Assembly (NCBI GenBank): GCA_947088865.1
Contig: CAMUHY010000004.1
Location: 91,082-155,081 of the forward strand
DNA length: 64,000 nt
Reading direction: 5' to 3'
DNA from: an uncultured Eubacterium sp.
Lineage (GTDB): Bacteria > Bacillota > Clostridia > Lachnospirales > Lachnospiraceae
Position numbers and translations under genes: made by a program. This document shows positions 1 through 7,929 of this stretch, piece after piece. Position 1 is the first letter of the stretch. Every line of letters begins with the position of its first letter. The notes under the pieces are model-generated. The model was given only the letters and a program-made list of their open reading frames with translations, made no database searches and was not told where the DNA came from.

Positions 1-1186
1 TTTCATACTGAATAGATGATGTATCCACTGAAATCTTAGCCGCATACTTTTTAAAGTTTTCTGGCAGTCTTGATGAATAAAGCACTGTAAGATTTGGTTC
101 TGGTGAAGGTCCCATATTCTCCAACGTATGAAGAAAACGATAATCATTTTTTGTTACCATTGAACGTCCGTCAATACCTGTACCTGCAACTTCAAGTGTA
201 GCCCATGTTGGGTCTCCTGAAAACAGCTCATTATAAGATGCAATTCTTGCAAACTTAACCATTCTGCACTTCATAACAAAATGGTCGATTAACTCTTGAG
301 CTTCTTCCTCTGTAATTTTACCTGCTTCTAAATCTCTTTCAATATAGATATCAAGAAATGTTGAAACACGACCAACAGACATTGCTGCTCCATTTTGTGT
401 CTTAATAGCTGCAAGATAACCAAAGTATAACCATTGTACAGCTTCCTTTGCAGTTGTCGCTGGCTTAGAAATATCATAGCCATATATTTCTGCCATTTTT
501 TTCATACCCTGCAATGCTCTGATTTGTTCTGCAATCTCTTCTTTTAAGCGGATAACATCATCTGTCATTGTATTGATACCACAGTTTGCTTTATCTTCTT
601 CTTTTTTCTCAATAAGAAAATCAATACCATAAAGGGCAACTCTTCTATAATCGCCTACAATTCGACCACGACCATAAGTATCTGGCAAACCTGTAATAAT
701 ATGGCTCTTACGAGCTGCTCTCATCTCTGGTGTATAGGCATCAAACACACCCTGATTATGTGTTTTATGGTAATCTGTAAATATTTTATGCAGTTCTGGA
801 CTTGGTGTATAGCCATAATTTTCGCATGACTGCTCTGCCATCTTAATACCACCATAAGGCATAAATGCTCTTTTAAGCGGTTTATCTGTCTGTATACCAA
901 CTACTTGCTCCAAATCTTTCATTGATTCATCTATATATCCAGGTCCATAGGCTGTAAGTCCTGATACAACTTCTGTTTCCATATCAAGAACGCCGCCTTT
1001 TTCTCTTTCTTGCTTTTGAAGCTCTTGAAGTTTTCCCCAAAGTTTATTGGTAGCTTCCGTAGGTCCTGCTAAGAAACTTTCATCGCCGTCAAAAGGTGTA
1101 TAATTCTTTTGAATAAAATCTCTAACATTAATTTCTTGCTTCCACAGTCTACCTTTAAATCCATTCCACTGTTCAAAGTTCACCAT
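1..1186 (-). CDS. pflB: Formate C-acetyltransferase (pyruvate formate-lyase), N-terminal part
   Basis: The gene runs off the left edge, leaving about the first 395 codons. Read on the minus strand it begins [15 protein letters not shown], followed by a PFL-type N-terminal region that includes [11 protein letters not shown] and [11 protein letters not shown]. The enzyme converts pyruvate plus CoA to acetyl-CoA and formate with a glycyl radical and is a cytoplasmic marker of anaerobic mixed-acid fermentation. The active-site cysteine pair and the C-terminal glycyl-radical loop lie outside the window. The ATG is preceded by a good GGAGG about ten bases upstream. The gene has its own upstream region with a dyad (1252-1275). 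Family assignment is very secure; integrity of the rest cannot be judged here. Confidence 0.96.
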   Translation of the reverse strand, partial: MVNFEQWNGFKGRLWKQEINVRDFIQKNYTPFDGDESFLAGPTEATNKLWGKLQELQKQEREKGGVLDMETEVVSGLTAYGPGYIDESMKDLEQVVGIQTDKPLKRAFMPYGGIKMAEQSCENYGYTPSPELHKIFTDYHKTHNQGVFDAYTPEMRAARKSHIITGLPDTYGRGRIVGDYRRVALYGIDFLIEKKEEDKANCGINTMTDDVIRLKEEIAEQIRALQGMKKMAEIYGYDISKPATTAKEAVQWLYFGYLAAIKTQNGAAMSVGRVSTFLDIYIERDLEAGKITEEEAQELIDHFVMKCRMVKFARIASYNELFSGDPTWATLEVAGTGIDGRSMVTKNDYRFLHTLENMGPSPEPNLTVLYSSRLPENFKKYAAKISVDTSSIQYE

Positions 1187-1660
1187 AACTACTTATTGCC
1201 TCCTTAAAAATTTTGCAAATATATTTATAATGTCTATCTGCATACAGCAAATTGTATATTGTACACTGTATACAAATAACTTCAAAATTTTAAGTGATGT
1301 TTTTACTGTTAAATGAATGGTATCATTTGACAATTTTATAACAATCACTTGCAAGATGATAATATCATTATAAAAAAAGAAAAGCAATAGTTTTTAATCA
1401 GGTTTTTAATTTAATACAATGGCTTCCTTTTCCATATACAATAAGCGTCATAAAAATTGAAAAAATGTAAGATAAATATTAGAAATATAATATGGACTAT
1501 TTTGCTTAAAAATGGTACAATATTGCAAGTTTACAATAACTTTTTCTCAACTTTTACGTAAGTTATAATAAGATACCCAATCAAATTATTTTCCTATTCA
1601 ATTATTTTTATTAACCTAATGTATTTACTACAAAAAATTATACAAATAAGGAGGACAGTT
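1187..1660. other. Divergent intergenic region between pflB and the glycosidase gene
   Basis: AT-rich and without a convincing gene. It holds the pflB Shine-Dalgarno and upstream dyad on the left. On the right there is a TATAAT at 1564-1569 that could be the -10 of the plus-strand gene, but no good -35 stands 17 bp upstream. A 64-codon open frame on the minus strand inside it has no ribosome binding site and looks spurious. Confidence 0.5.
1252..1275. promoter_or_regulatory. 24-bp imperfect dyad upstream of pflB, candidate operator
   Basis: The arms are TTGTATA (1252-1258) and TATACAA (1269-1275), perfectly inverted, and the central ten bases are partly symmetrical (18 of 24 positions palindromic overall). 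It lies 66-89 bp upstream of the pflB start codon. On the minus strand a TATAAA (1229-1224) could be the -10, placing the dyad just upstream of the -35 region, a position typical of an activator. It matches neither the Rex nor the FNR consensus, so the regulator is unknown. Confidence 0.4.
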
Positions 1661-2701
1661 TTGACAAAAAAAATTCTTTTAAGAACACTTATTATCTTGG
1701 GAAATACCGTGTTACTAATTGTTCTTGCTCTGTACTGTATTATGTGGATTTGTGTTAATGGTCCATCTTCTCGCGCAAAAGAGTTATTTGTAATGTCCGT
1801 AAGAGAAACCAGCGCCGTTAAATTTCTTGCTAATATCTATTGCAGTGCTGATGAAATTAATGAAATCGAACAAAAGAAGAACATTGATGTTACTGATTTT
1901 GTGGATACTTCACTTATCAATATTGATGGTGAAGATGAAACAAATGCTGATGAGAACCAAAATAATGACGATACGGAAAATAATGAGGATACGAATGAAA
2001 ATATTATCATTCAAGAAGATGGTATTATTGTGGAGAAAGTTCATGGTTCTACTTTTAAAGGCTATATGATGTCTGTCAAAGACCCTTCAAGGGTTATGGT
2101 TGGTACTTCCTCTAGTTCATATTCTCCCAATGTAGCAGGTCGCAAAATTTCAGAAATGATAGAATCCTATGGTGCTGTTGCCGCTACAAATGCAGGAGGA
2201 TTTGATGACCCTAACGGCATTGGAAACGGCGGTATCCCTATTGGTATTGTTATGTCCGAAGGGGAATTAAAATATGGCAGTCGCAATCAAAAATACAATA
2301 TTATAGGAATGAATAATGAAAATGTTTTAATTGTTGGCAATATGACAGGACAACAAGCCATTGACAGCGGTATACGAGATGCTGTTTCATTTGGTCCCAT
2401 TCTTGTCATTAATGGACAAGCTACGGAAGCTTCCCAAAGCGGCGGATTAAATCCCCGTACAGCTATTGGGCAAAAAGCAGATGGTACTATACTATTGCTT
2501 GTTATTGACGGCAGACAAAGTTCAAGTTTTGGCGCTTCCTATGAAGATATTGCCGATGTTATGCTGCATTTTGGCGCTGTCAATGCAGCTAATCTTGATG
2601 GAGGAAGTTCTAGTATGATGTTTTATAAAGGCGAGCTGTTAAATTCCTGTGCTTCTCTCTCAGGTCCAAGAAATATGCCAACCTGCATCCTTGTTAAGTA
2701 A
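1661..2701 (+). CDS. Membrane-anchored phosphodiester glycosidase family protein (NAGPA domain)
   Basis: About 346 aa. One N-terminal transmembrane helix (residues ~5-32) is followed by an acidic Asp/Glu/Asn-rich linker (~80-115) and a C-terminal NAGPA (phosphodiester glycosidase) domain. Family landmarks are visible: AATNAGGFD, NPRTAIGQ, VIDGRQ and ANLDGGSSSMM. The family cleaves or remodels sugar phosphodiesters and in bacteria is often linked to exopolysaccharide or cell-wall glycans; the substrate is unknown. The domain should face outside the cell. The open frame extends upstream to an ATG at 1619, but AAGGAGG lies only a few bases before the in-frame TTG at 1661, so TTG is taken as the start. 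It is followed on the same strand by another anchored extracytoplasmic protein after a 115-bp gap. Confidence 0.85.
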   Translation: MTKKILLRTLIILGNTVLLIVLALYCIMWICVNGPSSRAKELFVMSVRETSAVKFLANIYCSADEINEIEQKKNIDVTDFVDTSLINIDGEDETNADENQNNDDTENNEDTNENIIIQEDGIIVEKVHGSTFKGYMMSVKDPSRVMVGTSSSSYSPNVAGRKISEMIESYGAVAATNAGGFDDPNGIGNGGIPIGIVMSEGELKYGSRNQKYNIIGMNNENVLIVGNMTGQQAIDSGIRDAVSFGPILVINGQATEASQSGGLNPRTAIGQKADGTILLLVIDGRQSSSFGASYEDIADVMLHFGAVNAANLDGGSSSMMFYKGELLNSCASLSGPRNMPTCILVK

Positions 2702-2816
2702 TATATACCATAGGTTATAGCTATGCAATAACTTAAATATATTGTAAAATTGTGAGTTTTACCCCGATATATAAATACACTTATTTATATTTGGGAATAA
2801 ATTTGGAGGATTATCA

Positions 2817-3626
2817 ATGAAATTTAAGTATGGAATTATTTTATATAATTGTGTCTTACTTTTAATCATATTTGTTATTTGTGTATTAGAATGGAATTCA
2901 TTATCACAATATCAGATAACCTATGAAGCAAAAAAACAAGAAGAACAACAAAGCCGAGAAGAAGCACAAAAAAAACGTGAAGAGGAAGCATCTATTGCTG
3001 AAGCACATCGAAAAAAAGACAAAACCATTATTGCTGATGGTTTTATGAAAATATATATTAATGATGAAATAATTACTCCTTCTTTAAACTCAACAAAAAA
3101 CGATACGGTATGTGATGATTTAACGGAATTGACAGGTATTGAAGCAAATAAATCTACGTATACAATATCCATTGCCAATGCAGATACACTTGTAGTTAAA
3201 GATGCGCTAGACAATCCATTGACGCCTGTTGATGATAACAATTATGTATCTGCCGCATATCAATATAATGAAACATTGGCAAAAGAAGCGCTAAATAAAT
3301 TTGAATACTATTTATATTTTTTTAATGGTATGGCAAATTTACAGGATATGAAAAAAGTAACCCGACCAGAAAGTAAAGCATATCAAGCTCTAGTAAAATC
3401 AACAGAGATGCTTCACTGGTCAAAAAAATCAACCAATCTTACTTTTGATGAAGAAAATGTCACTAATATGCGACAATATGATGATAACCATTTTATATGT
3501 GACATTCAATTTAAAATGACAAAAACATTAAAAAATGGATATACAGAGCAAGAAGATGTCCATTATCGCATACTTTTTGAAAAAATAGACGATAATTGGT
3601 TTATATATTCCTACTCTACAATATAA
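2817..3626 (+). CDS. Membrane-anchored protein with coiled-coil stalk, function unknown
   Basis: 269 aa. It has an uncleaved N-terminal hydrophobic helix (~residues 7-24), then a Glu/Gln/Lys-rich segment (~38-70) predicted to form a coiled coil, then a ~200-residue globular domain likely outside the cell. The last ~90 residues, rich in aromatic beta-strand-like segments (HFICDIQF, VHYRILFE, WFIYSYS), resemble NTF2-like or DUF-type extracytoplasmic domains, but this is only an impression. The start has GGAGG nearby. It may be co-transcribed with the glycosidase upstream. No family is recognised with confidence, and no enzymatic motif was seen. Confidence 0.75.
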   Translation: MKFKYGIILYNCVLLLIIFVICVLEWNSLSQYQITYEAKKQEEQQSREEAQKKREEEASIAEAHRKKDKTIIADGFMKIYINDEIITPSLNSTKNDTVCDDLTELTGIEANKSTYTISIANADTLVVKDALDNPLTPVDDNNYVSAAYQYNETLAKEALNKFEYYLYFFNGMANLQDMKKVTRPESKAYQALVKSTEMLHWSKKSTNLTFDEENVTNMRQYDDNHFICDIQFKMTKTLKNGYTEQEDVHYRILFEKIDDNWFIYSYSTI

Positions 3627-3690
3627 CCTCATAACTGCAATAGCAGCTATGAGGTTATAAGTAATCAGCAAAACGGATTGCAACTATACT
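3622..3690 (+). repeat. Degenerate family-B intergenic element (hairpin plus GGATTGCAA end)
   Basis: A 12-bp perfect stem (3622-3633 with 3648-3659) surrounds a smaller CTGC/GCAG stem and is followed by a segment containing CGGATTGCAA. The layout matches the family-B element at 51722-51889: TAACCTC/GAGGTTA outer stem, inner stem, then GGATTGCAA. No U-tract follows the stem on either strand, so it is not a classical terminator, although it sits between convergent genes. The stop codon of the preceding gene lies inside the stem. Confidence 0.5.
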
Positions 3691-3696
3691 TTTCAC

Positions 3697-4812
3697 TCAA
3701 TTCATTTTTGGAGCTTTTTCAAATGGTTTTATCTTTTTTAATTCCTGTGAAATTTCTATATGCTGAGGACAATTTTTTTCACATGCACGACATTCAATGC
3801 ACGCTGATGCCTGCCCTTTTTCATATACTGCCCTATTATAATACATATTAGAAAAATTGCCATTAATTTTATAATTGTTATAAACGCCAAACAGTCCAGG
3901 AATGGCAATATTTTTAGGGCATACTTCCATGCAGTATCCACAGGATGTGCATGGAATTTCACAAGAAGCATTAATAATATCTACTACCTTTGACAACATC
4001 TTTTTCTCGTCCGCACTTAATGGTTTGATATCATTCATAAGCGTTGTATTTTCTATTATCTGCTCCATATCGTTCATACCGCTTAACACCATAAACACAT
4101 TATCTAAAGAAGCCGCAAAACGGAGCGCATACGATGCAGGAGAAGCCTCTGGGTTAAAATCATATAATAACTTCATAGCTTCCTTTGGCAAATTGGCTAA
4201 TGTACCACCTTTTACCGGTTCCATCACAACGATTTTCTTTCCATGTTTGACTGCGGTTTCATAACATTTTCTTGACTGAATCACATCATTTTCCCAATCT
4301 AAATAATTAATCTGCAATTGCACAAAATCCACTTCTGGATGCTGGGTTAAAATCATATCTAACGTTTTAGCATCATCATGGAAGGAAAATCCAAAATTTT
4401 TTATTAAGCCTTCTTCTTTTTTCTTTAAGGCAAATTCAAAACCGCCAAATTTTGAAGTCTTTGCATATCGGTCACGCCCCATATTATGCATCAAATAATA
4501 ATCAAAATATCCAACGCCTGTTTTTTCTAACTGCTGTGAAAAATACATTGGATATTCCTCTGCTGATTTTACTAGTATTGTTGGCATCTTATCGGCAAAG
4601 ATATACGATTCCCTTTTATGTCTGTCTGCCAGCGCCTTTTTACATGCATCTTCAGACATTTTGTCATGGTATGGATATGCCGTATCAAAATATGTAAACC
4701 CGGACTCTAAAAAATAATCAACCATCTGATTAAACAGTTCCTGATTAATTGATGTTTTATCTTCAAAATTGTAAAGAGGAAGCCTCATTGTACCAAAACC
4801 TAACTTTTTCAT
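3697..4812 (-). CDS. Aldo/keto reductase with C-terminal bis-4Fe-4S ferredoxin domain
   Basis: 371 aa, starting MKKLGFGTMRLP. Residues ~1-270 form the aldo/keto reductase TIM barrel (AYPYHDKMSE, DYYLMHNMG, FSFHDD). Residues ~285-355 carry two cysteine clusters, CTSCGYCMEVCP and CIECRACEKNCP, typical of two 4Fe-4S clusters. Such proteins are common in Clostridia and are thought to couple NAD(P)H or ferredoxin electrons to reduction of small carbonyl compounds; the substrate is unknown. The start has GGAGG, which lies in the terminal part of a family-A repeat (4815-4942). A strong divergent promoter is visible at 4994-5022. Confidence 0.93.
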   Translation of the reverse strand: MKKLGFGTMRLPLYNFEDKTSINQELFNQMVDYFLESGFTYFDTAYPYHDKMSEDACKKALADRHKRESYIFADKMPTILVKSAEEYPMYFSQQLEKTGVGYFDYYLMHNMGRDRYAKTSKFGGFEFALKKKEEGLIKNFGFSFHDDAKTLDMILTQHPEVDFVQLQINYLDWENDVIQSRKCYETAVKHGKKIVVMEPVKGGTLANLPKEAMKLLYDFNPEASPASYALRFAASLDNVFMVLSGMNDMEQIIENTTLMNDIKPLSADEKKMLSKVVDIINASCEIPCTSCGYCMEVCPKNIAIPGLFGVYNNYKINGNFSNMYYNRAVYEKGQASACIECRACEKNCPQHIEISQELKKIKPFEKAPKMN

Positions 4813-4814
4813 AT

Positions 4815-4942
4815 TAATCCTCCATTTCTGCGCTGCTTTTTGTGCAAGAATCTTTAGATTCTTTTAGTAACTTTGTGTCAAGCAACGCGCAGACACAAAT
4901 TGCGGTGTGAAAAATTTATTTTTCACACTAATCCTCCATTTC
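4815..4942 (-). repeat. Family-A stem-loop repeat carrying the Shine-Dalgarno, full copy 1
   Basis: The element is bounded by 14-bp direct repeats (4815-4828 and 4929-4942) that on the minus strand contain GAAATGGAGGATTA, so the gene's Shine-Dalgarno is duplicated. Between them, in the gene's sense, are a 10-bp stem (GTGTGAAAAA/TTTTTCACAC), an 8-bp stem (TTTGTGTC/GACACAAA) and a copy-specific 7-bp stem. The loop of the second stem has TCTGCGC, complementary to GCGCAGA just before the Shine-Dalgarno. A second near-complete copy is at 38533-38638. Confidence 0.8.
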
Positions 4943-4993
4943 AAAACACAATGTAGATTTTGCTGCTACTATGTTTTCATTATTGTAAATAAT

Positions 4994-5022
4994 TATTATA
5001 AATAATTTTTGTTATGAAATCA
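4994..5022 (-). promoter_or_regulatory. SigA-type promoter for the aldo/keto reductase
   Basis: On the minus strand TTGATT (5022-5017) and TATAAT (4999-4994) are separated by exactly 17 bp. It points to the aldo/keto reductase across the family-A repeat, so the repeat would form most of the 5' untranslated region. Confidence 0.65.
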
Positions 5023-5092
5023 ATACTGCCATTAATTATAAAAGACTATTGGATAATATATGTATTCCTTAATAAAATTACAAATGTTGCAC

Positions 5093-5121
5093 TTGATTGA
5101 AAATATATTTTATTTTATAAT
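5093..5121 (+). promoter_or_regulatory. SigA-type promoter for the Tet-like GTPase gene
   Basis: TTGATT (5093-5098) and TATAAT (5116-5121) with a 17-bp spacer, about 50 bp before the start codon at 5172. It has the same hexamers as the divergent promoter at 4994-5022. Confidence 0.65.
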
Positions 5122-5132
5122 TTTTAATATAT

Positions 5133-5164
5133 GCTGTATCAATTATATTATATACAGCAGGAGG
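5133..5164 (+). promoter_or_regulatory. Leader stem abutting the Shine-Dalgarno of the Tet-like gene
   Basis: GCTGTAT (5133-5139) pairs with ATACAGC (5152-5158), and the AGGAGG Shine-Dalgarno (5159-5164) follows the stem directly. The short leader (about 40 nt) could affect ribosome access, but no leader peptide or attenuator is visible. Confidence 0.35.
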
Positions 5165-5171
5165 AATTACT

Positions 5172-7856
5172 GTGGATAATATATGTATAGGTATGTTGGC
5201 TCATGTAGATGCTGGTAAAACCACACTTGCAGAAGCCATGCTGTATAAAAGCGGAACAATAAGAACATTAGGACGTGTTGACAATAAAAATACATTTCTT
5301 GATACAGACTATCAAGAACGAGACAGAGGAATTACTATCTTTTCAAAACAAGCGATTATGACAATAAACAATTGTACCTATACGCTTCTTGATACACCAG
5401 GTCACGTTGACTTTTCTGCTGAGATGGAACGGACGCTTCAAGTCCTTGACTATGCAGTTCTTATTATAAGTGCCACAGATGGCATTCAATCACATACGGA
5501 AACCCTTTGGAGACTGCTTGCTCGCTATAAAATTCCTACATTTATATTTGTCAATAAAATGGACCAACCAGCCGCCAATCAGCCAAGAATCCTTGAACAG
5601 CTAAAAAATAAGCTGTCAAGTTCTATTATTGATTTTTCTCAGCCCAATTCTGAATATTGTCAGGAAGAAATTGCTCTGTGTGATGAACAGCTCCTTGATA
5701 TATTTCTCAACAAAGAAATGATTTCCGATAGTTCTATCAAACAACTTATCAAACAGCGCAGACTCTTTCCTTGCTTTTTTGGTTCTGCTCTAAAAATGAC
5801 TGGTATTGATGATTTTATCAATTATGTAGCTTTCTACACAGAAAGCAGTTTATATTCTGACGAGTTTGGCGCAAAAATTTTTAAAATATCAAGAGATGCT
5901 GCTAAGACAAGACTTACTCACCTAAAAGTTACAGGTGGTATTCTTTCTGTCAAAATGCCCATTGGCGACAATGAAAAAATCAATCAAATTCGTATTTATT
6001 CCGGCGAAAAGTATACAACTGTCAACAAAGCAACACCAGGAATGATTTGTGCAGTTACTGGTCTTGAATCAACTACTACCGGAATGTCCTTAGGAAATGA
6101 CAAAACTTGTATAACTCCAATGTTAGAGCCTGTACTTACTTATAAATTAAATATTTTAGATAATACGGATGTACTTGCAGCACTTCCAAAACTAAAACTT
6201 CTTGAAGAAGAACATCCAGAACTTCATATTGTATGGAATGAATTTTTAAGAGAAATTCAAATTCAACTGATGGGTACTGTTCAAATAGAGGTATTGCAAA
6301 ATCTTATTAAACAACGCTTTAATCTCAATGTAGCTTTTGAACATGGAAATATTGTATATAAGGAAACCATATCAAATACAGTGGAAGGTGTAGGACATTT
6401 TGAACCTTTACGACATTATGCAGAAGTCCATCTAATTCTTGAACCTGGTGAAGAAGGCAGCGGAATTACGTATTCTACGGACTGTCAGGAAAATTTATTA
6501 GATAAAAACTGGCAGCGGCTTATTCTAACTCATATTTCTGAAAAAACACATATAGGCGTATTAAGCGGCTCCCCTCTTACGGACGTAAAAATTACTTTAG
6601 TTGCAGGACGCGCGCATCAGAAACACACAGAAGGCGGCGATTTTAGACAAGCAACTTATCGCGCTATTCGACAAGGATTAATGCAGGCTGATTCCGTATT
6701 ATTAGAACCTTTTTATAACTTTATATTAACCCTTCCAACAGAATGTGTCGGAAGAGCTATGACCGACTTGGAACGAATGAAGGCTATTTTTGAACTCAGT
6801 TCACAAAACACATCAAATTTTGAACTCAGTTCACAAAATAACTATTCTAATACTATAAATAGTAATGAATTTTCTATTATTACGGGGATTGTTCCTGTTT
6901 CTGAATTTGGTGAATATCAAACAGAAGTGATTGCTTACACAAAAGGAGCGGGCAAAGTAAACTGTACAATGGCAGGCTATAAGCCTTGTCATAATACCGA
7001 CGAAGTGCTTGAACGCATTGGCTACGATGCCGACAAAGATACTTTAAATCCGTCAGATTCTGTATTTTGCAGTCATGGCGCTGGAGAGATTGTATCATGG
7101 AATGAAGTATTTGGGCGTATGCATCTTGAAAGTGTCCTTGCTCAACGAACAGGACAAGCTCAAAACAATATCATTTCTGGCAATTCAAAACAAATAAGCC
7201 GCACTGTATCCGATGAACCGATTGGTCTTGATGAAATCGAATCCATCTTAAAACAAACCTATTATGCAAATCAATCGGATTCTTCTAAAAAGAAATGGAA
7301 AAAAAAATCGTCTATTCAAAAATATAATTATAATTCGTCAAATCATGTTTCATCAGAAAATAATGGACAATCAACTTCAAAAACTACTTTTGCAAGTGGA
7401 AAGAAACCACATGTTCCCAAAGAACATTATCTCTTAGTTGACGGATATAATATTATATATGCGTGGGATGAACTAAAAGAGCTGGCACTAGTCAATATGG
7501 ACAGCGCACGCGGACGACTTTTGGACATTCTTTGCAATTATCAGGCTATGACAAAATGTACACTGATTGCTGTATTTGATGCTTATAGGGTAAAAGGGCA
7601 TGATACAGAAATACTCGATTATAACAATATTCATGTTGTATATACAAAAGAAGCCGAAACAGCAGACCGATTTATTGAAAAATTTGCTCATCAGCATGGA
7701 CAAAACCATCATGTGCGTGTTGCAACATCCGACGGACAAGAACAAATTATTATTATTGGACAAGGCTGTCAGCTTGTATCAGCCAGAGAATTTTTACAAG
7801 AAATAACAGATATGGAACAATATATTCGAGAAACCTATTTAAATAAACCTCTCTAA
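5172..7856 (+). CDS. Tet(M)/EF-G-like ribosomal GTPase fused to a C-terminal YacP-type NYN domain
   Basis: 894 aa, GTG start with AGGAGG. The N-terminal ~640 residues are an EF-G-like translational GTPase of the ribosomal-protection type: AHVDAGKTT (10-18), DRGITI, DTPGHVDF (74-81) and NKMD (128-131), then EF-G-type C-terminal domains. After a Lys/Ser/Asn-rich linker (~690-745), residues ~750-890 form a YacP-like NYN nuclease domain (LLVDGYNII, SARGRLLD, VFDAY, ETADRFIEKF, VATSDGQEQ). Stand-alone Tet(M) is about 640 aa and YacP about 170 aa, so this is a fusion. Ribosome-linked RNA processing or rescue is an inference; tetracycline resistance cannot be claimed from sequence alone. A 10-residue block around residue 540 is duplicated in tandem. 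It has its own promoter. Confidence 0.88.
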   Translation: MDNICIGMLAHVDAGKTTLAEAMLYKSGTIRTLGRVDNKNTFLDTDYQERDRGITIFSKQAIMTINNCTYTLLDTPGHVDFSAEMERTLQVLDYAVLIISATDGIQSHTETLWRLLARYKIPTFIFVNKMDQPAANQPRILEQLKNKLSSSIIDFSQPNSEYCQEEIALCDEQLLDIFLNKEMISDSSIKQLIKQRRLFPCFFGSALKMTGIDDFINYVAFYTESSLYSDEFGAKIFKISRDAAKTRLTHLKVTGGILSVKMPIGDNEKINQIRIYSGEKYTTVNKATPGMICAVTGLESTTTGMSLGNDKTCITPMLEPVLTYKLNILDNTDVLAALPKLKLLEEEHPELHIVWNEFLREIQIQLMGTVQIEVLQNLIKQRFNLNVAFEHGNIVYKETISNTVEGVGHFEPLRHYAEVHLILEPGEEGSGITYSTDCQENLLDKNWQRLILTHISEKTHIGVLSGSPLTDVKITLVAGRAHQKHTEGGDFRQATYRAIRQGLMQADSVLLEPFYNFILTLPTECVGRAMTDLERMKAIFELSSQNTSNFELSSQNNYSNTINSNEFSIITGIVPVSEFGEYQTEVIAYTKGAGKVNCTMAGYKPCHNTDEVLERIGYDADKDTLNPSDSVFCSHGAGEIVSWNEVFGRMHLESVLAQRTGQAQNNIISGNSKQISRTVSDEPIGLDEIESILKQTYYANQSDSSKKKWKKKSSIQKYNYNSSNHVSSENNGQSTSKTTFASGKKPHVPKEHYLLVDGYNIIYAWDELKELALVNMDSARGRLLDILCNYQAMTKCTLIAVFDAYRVKGHDTEILDYNNIHVVYTKEAETADRFIEKFAHQHGQNHHVRVATSDGQEQIIIIGQGCQLVSAREFLQEITDMEQYIRETYLNKPL
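6789..6838 (+). repeat. 30-bp-period tandem duplication inside the GTPase gene
   Basis: The 20 bases 6789-6808 recur exactly at 6819-6838, giving in-frame FELSSQN twice (residues ~540-559). Each unit contains the short palindrome TGAACTCAGTTCA. It adds ten residues in a region between EF-G-like domains, so it looks like replication slippage tolerated at a surface loop. Confidence 0.9.
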
Positions 7857-7877
7857 ACATATAATCCGATATCTGTT

Positions 7878-7922
7878 AGTTAAGTGGATATTCGCAATCC
7901 GCTACGCTACTTGATGAGGTTA
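7878..7922 (-). repeat. Family-B element, short copy (right-end hairpin)
   Basis: Read on the minus strand it goes TAACCTCATCAAG, TAGCGTAGCGG, ATTGCGAATATCC, CTTAACT. It equals the two ends of the longer element at 51722-51889 with the central hairpins missing, joined at a CAAG present at both break points. It sits between the convergent Tet-like and MBL lipoprotein genes. Confidence 0.7.
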
Positions 7923-7929
7923 AATAACA

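Noticed and set aside
1252-1275. Rex or FNR box
   Set aside because: The arms are TTGTATA/TATACAA; a Rex box would be TTGTTAA/TTAACAA and an FNR box TTGAT/ATCAA, neither of which is present.
1193-1387. 64-codon open frame on the minus strand upstream of pflB
   Set aside because: No ribosome binding site, unlike-coding Phe/Ile/Lys composition, and it covers the pflB promoter and dyad.
3622-3659. Rho-independent terminator between convergent genes
   Set aside because: The 12-bp stem is perfect, but no U-tract follows on either strand; it fits better as a diverged family-B element, so it is listed as repeat.
4815-4942. CRISPR array or BOX-type array
   Set aside because: Single units are separated by many kilobases and joined to start codons; there are no regularly spaced spacers and no cas genes.
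5172-7856. Calling the gene a tetracycline resistance determinant
   Set aside because: The GTPase part resembles Tet(M)-type proteins, but the long C-terminal NYN domain and chromosomal, non-mobile setting do not allow a resistance claim from sequence.
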